A DNA stretch of 64,000 bases, from positions 11,924,577-11,988,576 of the forward strand of contig CM022666.1 of assembly GCA_012295275.1 (NCBI GenBank), given 5' to 3'. Each line of letters begins with the position of its first letter. Position 1 is the stretch's first letter. Of this stretch, positions 56,244 to 63,010 are shown one piece after another. Under the pieces are notes generated by a model that saw only the letters and a list, made by a program, of their open reading frames with translations, was not told the DNA's origin and made no database searches. The DNA comes from Chrysomallon squamiferum. Lineage: Eukaryota > Mollusca > Gastropoda > Neomphalida > Peltospiridae. A program made the position numbers and the translations under genes.

Positions 56244-59200
56244 GTGATTATTTTTCCATATATTATCAAATCATAATAATTTATTTATTTATTAATTGTT
56301 TTATTTACTCATTATTATAATTATTATCACCATAATTATTATAATTATCAATGTTATTTATTCATTGTTATTATATTTATCATCAGGACAACTTATTATT
56401 GTAACAAAATATTTCTAAAAATTAATAAATGACTGCAAAAGAACCATATTTTCAAATGGGAATATTATTATAGAAATAAAATGTAGACATAAAAATGATA
56501 CTAATTAACATCTTCCAACCTGCACATCTCTGCACTACCATCCCTGCGTAAAGCGGAACAGTAACTCTTTAATACAGGTGGCTGTTTTGAAGAGGTTTTC
56601 TCTGCAGTGTTGCATTCCTTTCAGTGTGAACACAAAAGTGATTTCCGACTCGGGGCAGCCTGAGTCACCCACCTTGTCACACTTGTGATTGGTGATTAGC
56701 TGTATTAGTGACAGTGACTGCTGCACAGGAATCAGGTCAATGGATGAACACTGCTTGGACTCCTCGAGCTGGTCGATGCTTGTTGCAGTCTTAGAGGCTC
56801 CACTGAAATGTAAGTTGTGCCTGAATGTAAAAGTGGTCTGAGAACTGTCAGTAGTTTTTAAAAAAAATACACAATATATACACGTGTCTCTATTTGTTTG
56901 TCTGTTTGTCTGTATGTCCCTCTTGTCTGTCTGTCATGTATCTATCTATTTCTCTATCTACATGTCTTTATGTCTATCTACCTATCTAGATCTATCTACA
57001 TGTCTTTATGTCTATCTACCTATCTAGAACTATCTATATGTCATGGTATTTCCAATCATACATTAATCCATCCACCTATTTACCTACCCACCCATCTCAG
57101 GACTTACCTCCCTCTCTCTCTACAGATACAATCTAAATCAACCTGTCTATATGCTAGGTTAAAAGGATTGGTTTGGTAATTTTTAAACACTGACAGGTTG
57201 ACAGCTTCATTATGTAGGAAGACAGTAGCTAGTTGATGTTTTCTGGGTGAGCAGTGAGTTGGATGGCTGATAAGCATGTAATACTTAGACATTTGGTGCT
57301 GTGAGTATCAGTGAGTAAATAAATAGATAATTGAGTAACAGATGTGTAGGCAGGTTAGATGGGTCTTTCAATACTGTGGATGGGTAAATACATATGTAGA
57401 TAGAGCTGTACATTTTAGGAATCTCTTCAGTAAATAGAAGTCCCTGAGTGACATATTAACTTATCATGGACAAAACAGAGAAGAAGATCAGTTGTGTACC
57501 TGCAGATGCCATCGTGGATGTTAGCAAAAGGGTTCCCCAGGACAGCATTCATGGCAAGGATCGCCCTGGATCCACAGTCAGTGTTTGTCACCTGCACAGC
57601 ACACTTCTTGTGAGCAATGAATGTCAGAATGTTGTACGCTGTTGAACTCAAAGAATGATAGCGCTCAGAGATACAGCCATTTGTGTTTGAGTCCATACAT
57701 CTTATCTGTTCCTGTGCTGAACTGTAAATTTATCATCATTATTATTATCATCATCATCATCGTCATTATTATTATTAGTAGTAGTAATAATAGTAGACAT
57801 AGTGGTAGTAATAGTATCAGTATTATTTTATTTATTTTTTTTTTATTTATTTATATAATTATTTATTTTAAATTATTATTATTATTATTATTATTATTAT
57901 TTCATTATAATTTATTTATCATTAACTGTATTATTAGCTCTTTATTATAATCATTATTATTATTAATTCATTATTATATATGTCATCATGACAATTTATT
58001 ATTGTTGTTGTGCAATGTATATGAGAATAAAAAGATACATAACCCAAGAACAGCACTGTTCAATAAAGACTTGTATGCATACTGCTGATTCATCATAAAC
58101 AGTTAAAATGTTTTGTGTAGTAAATAACTAACAACATGGCTGTAATATTCACAAGAACATAAAATATGTTTCTAACATACTAACCTGCATTTAATTTCTC
58201 CATACTTTATCATTCCAATGACAAGACTAAAAGCACAATGCACTGCTTTTCCAACCTTACAAATCTCTGGATCTAAGAAAGTTAAATAAGGTTTTTAAAT
58301 TCTAAATCTGTCTGTATAATTATTATAAAGCTATTATTAAGACTAATTTAAACATTTTACATGCAATTTTAAATTAAAATGTCAGTTTGATCATGTAACT
58401 GAATAGCTTATATTGTAATAGTTGTCAATGATTGTTTTATTGGTTAACTATCTTTTTGAATAAAAAACATGACAATACAAAACAAGCTCATAAAGATGTT
58501 TCTAACATTGTTTTTCTAATTTAGTAAGTGTATAAAATTCTTTATTACAAAGAGCTATTTGACAACAGTATTTACTAAACCTAGTTAAAAACAACAGAAC
58601 TTACCAACTCTAGTTAAAAACACCAGAACTTACCAACTCTAGTGAAAAATACCAGAACTTACCAACTCTAGTGAAAAATACCAGAACTTACCAACTCTAG
58701 TTAAAAACACCAGAACTTACAAACTGTATTTAAAAATACCAGAACTTACCAACTCTAGTGAAAAATACCAGAACTTACAAACTGTATTTAAAAATACCAG
58801 TACTTACCAACTCTAGTTAAAAATTTACTTACCAACTCTAGTTAAAAACACCTGTACTTACCAACTCTAGTTAAAAACACCTGTACTTACCAACTCTAGT
58901 CAAAAATACCATTTCTTACCAACTCTAGTTAAAAAACTAGTACCTACCAATTCTAGTGGCTACATGTATTTCCTTGTTACAGAGATCTCCTTGACAACAA
59001 TATCTACATTCATCAGCAGTAGGACAAGACTTCTTGCAGGTGTCTGGTCGAACACAGCCTTTGGTGTACTTCTTTTTACCATCAACACGTTTTACAACAT
59101 TCTCACACATCTGCAACACAAAACACCTCACTTCATACATATCTTTTTAACATCAACACGTTTTACAACATTCTCACACATCTGCAACACAAAACACCTC

Positions 59201-62200
59201 ACTTCATACACATCTTTTTAATAGAGACATTTTTCTTTAAAATGTAGTGATTGTTTATATTATTATAATGATATATATATATATAGTATTTTTATACACC
59301 AGCTTTTTTCTTAAATATATATTTAAAATATAGCAAATTTATACTGCATCAATATACAGATAGATAGCCAGATAGACACTCAGACAGATAGACAGATACA
59401 GCATAAAATGATATATTTTAAATATATATTTGAAAAAGGACACAGCATAAAATTGAAGTGTGTGTGTATGTATGTGTGTGCATTAATGCATCCATGTATG
59501 TAAATCTGGACAGATATATAGCTTTAGTTGAAATATTTAGATTTTGTTGCTAATTAATACCAGTCATACATCATTATGAAGGAAAACATTTTACTGACAA
59601 GTAATAAAAGTTCATATGAAAAAATGTGACATATTTATTGATTACATCTAAATTATGTTTTCTACTAAACATAATTTGAATAAACAGTTATTACAGTGTC
59701 AATTTTCAAACACCTGAAAATGATAAAACAAATTTAAATACAAAATAAAATCAAATTTGAATAAAGAAAGATAAAAAGGAAGATTTTTTTAAATTTTAAA
59801 TTCATATTATGTAGAAAAATAATTTGTTTGTATTACCTGTTCTTCATATCCACAAAGTTCAGTGTGTTTGTTACAATCCTCATTAGAATCTTTACCATCA
59901 CATTTGTAACAACTCTGTCTTACTAAAAATACAACAACATCAACATCAGCACAGGTCTTCTAACAGCTTTGTCTTAATAAAAATACATCAGCATCAACAT
60001 AGCTCTTACAACAAATTTACCTTACGAAAAATACAACAACATTAACATCAACATCACACTTGTAACATCAAAATATGTTTTCAAAATCCTTTGAAATGAG
60101 AAACTAACATCCATGTGTGTGTGAAAATAAACTTTTAACAAAAAATACATGTAAATGCAAAATATCTATTTTCAGATTGCTTTATAAACTGAAACAAAAA
60201 AATAAACATACAACAAACAGAAATAAGACATTAAACATACAAATATGAAATAAGAAACTAAAAATACAACAAAGTGAAATAAAAAACTAAACATACACCA
60301 AACAGAAAAAACACGTAATATACAATAATCTGTTATCAGTTTAAATAAACATGGTAAGACTTTATCAAATGCAATTTCAGTATCAAATCATAAGCTGGAA
60401 GTAGTGTGCAGCACATTTTACTGACAGACAGACTGTGGGTTACTCCTACTGTGAGGAAACTGACCTGTGTTGGCACATCGAAGCTGCACAGCCTTCCAGA
60501 CTCCTTGCAGCGTCCTGCCGATGACGAAGCTGGTGTCAGCAGGTAACTGGTACACAGACGACTGGATGCACGACCACGCTGCCCTCGCTCGCACACACAG
60601 CTGTGACAACTTCTGATTATGTACTTCACACTTCTTCTCCTTCGACGTCTTCAAGCTGAAACAGTCGTCTTCCTCTTCACTCGATTTTGAATTTTTCGCA
60701 GGTTTCTTTTCTTTTGACGATGATTTTGCTGGTTTCTCCTTTGATGATTTCTTTTCATGAGAACTCTTTTCATTTTGAGGAAATATGAGCAGAGCTATCC
60801 TTTCAAACTCAAACGTACAGCTGAACACATTGGGACAGTCTACTTCAGGTCCAACCATTGATGCGATCAGGGTTGAGATTTTGTTTGTAAAGAACTTTTT
60901 GTTATCATGTGGGCATTTATTGATAGATCTGATAAGGCAGTAGTAAGCATTGGAAATGTGGCTGAAAAACAACACAGAACTGCACTGAGACTGCGAATTT
61001 GTAACGTAATTCCAGAGAACAAATAATCATCTCAAAGTACAGATCTATCTATATATTATACATACACACAGACAAACACTCACAAATACAAACACAAACG
61101 CACATATATTAAAATGTTCAGGGTTAATATTTCAGTTTCATCAGAGATTCTATAAGCTTTCATGTTGCATTTGCACGTCATATTTGCATGTAATAGGAAA
61201 AGTTTCTAATCAACATTATGAAGTCTATCCACAATTTTACCTACATTATGTTTTTGACTTTCTGAAACATATTTTTAATACTGTTATATATATTCTTTAC
61301 TTTTCTCTGTTATGATCCATCGTACAAAAATTTCAGGTGACTTTTTACCTGCATTTTTGTGTTTCTCCTTCCCCCAGGGACCAATAAGGCGTGTCAGTGT
61401 AGTGATACACTGTTCAGCATGCTGGAAGTGACAGCCTGTCGTGCAGGGATACCAGACTTTTTTTAGATCACAGGTCTCAGAGTCGAGTTTGTGCAGCAGC
61501 TCCAGCTTTTTAGAGTAGTAGTCCTTGTCCTGTTCTCCAGTGCATCCTTGTGATGTCTTCAGCAGACACTGGCTTCCCTGGGCATAGCTCCTGTGTGAAC
61601 ACAGAGTCAGTGAGTTAATGAACAGAGAGTGAGTGAGTGAATGAGTGAATGAATGAACAAAGAGTGAGAGAGTGAGTGAATATTTGTTTATATCTCAACC
61701 TATTTTAATATTAACACTATTTACTTGTGTTTTGATGGTGTGAAAGAGTCTGAATGTAATAAAAAAAATTACAAAAAAAGAAGGTAAATGTTTATCACAG
61801 CCTGAAAAAACCAAGAAACTATCTATAAAACATTATTTTGTAACTGTATTGTAAAAATATTCTCTTTTGTTTTAAATATGTTGCAGTAAAATACAATAAA
61901 TAAAAAGAGGATCTCTACTGATACACAAAAAAAAGCCAGTCGAAATAAAACTTGAATACTGTAAAAGGTATCTTTAACATTGTTGGACTGACAGGATGGT
62001 ACAGTACTGTGTTACGTCATTATGAAAACAAAAATGATGATGGTGATAAACTGTGGTGTAGAAAATGTGTGATTTTTAAATCACAGGTCAGTCAATATAG
62101 TTTGTGTTTTTAGCTGTTTGAACATTTGATTATTTCACAATCCACATTGCTGTTTTTAGTAAATACAGTTTACTGGGTTCAGCAGATGGTTTTTTTTTCT

Positions 62201-62962
62201 CTCACGTAAGTAATGTAGGACACTTACAAACATTTTGCATTTTTCCCAGAAAATGGCCACATCAAGCTGTAGAAGTAATATTTCAGACAGGAGTGAGCCT
62301 CTTCATGTTTACATTCAGAAACATAGCTGTCTTTGTCAATCTGTGTAAACAAAACTGTTTTGTTAATGAACATTCAGAAACATAGCTGTCTTTGTCAATC
62401 TGCGTAAACAAAACTGTTTTGTTAATTAACATTCATAATAAGATGTGTTTTAATGTTGATTTACATCCACTGAAGGTGTGAAATCATCTCCAAAATGATT
62501 ACTGATCAAAATATTTACCTAAGATATATATATATATATATGTATTGTACTCATTGTTAAGAAAAAATTAAGAATGAATTAATGAATAAATGGTTGTTAT
62601 TTTTAGCAAAGTCACAAGACATTTTTAATTATTCAGTATTTATTAACATATAAAACACTGTGGAGATTTTCAGTGAACCTTAATTAGGCATTTTCATGAT
62701 GTAATATATTATCAGATCTGAAGAGAAAGAAGATGAAATGTTTGATATCACAGGACTGGTATAGAGGTTAACTCACAGAGCAGACTGGGACCAGCTTGTC
62801 CTGTAACCTGTGACAGATGCTGATAGCAAGCTGACGTGTTGTCTTGTACTGACTCTTCAGTTCTTCCTGTGTGGACGTGTCACACTTGTATGAGAATCTC
62901 TCCACCTGCTTGTCTATCACATGTATCAGGCTGCAAAAGTGTTATCTGTGAATGTAGCTTTA

Positions 62963-63010
<48 letters not shown>

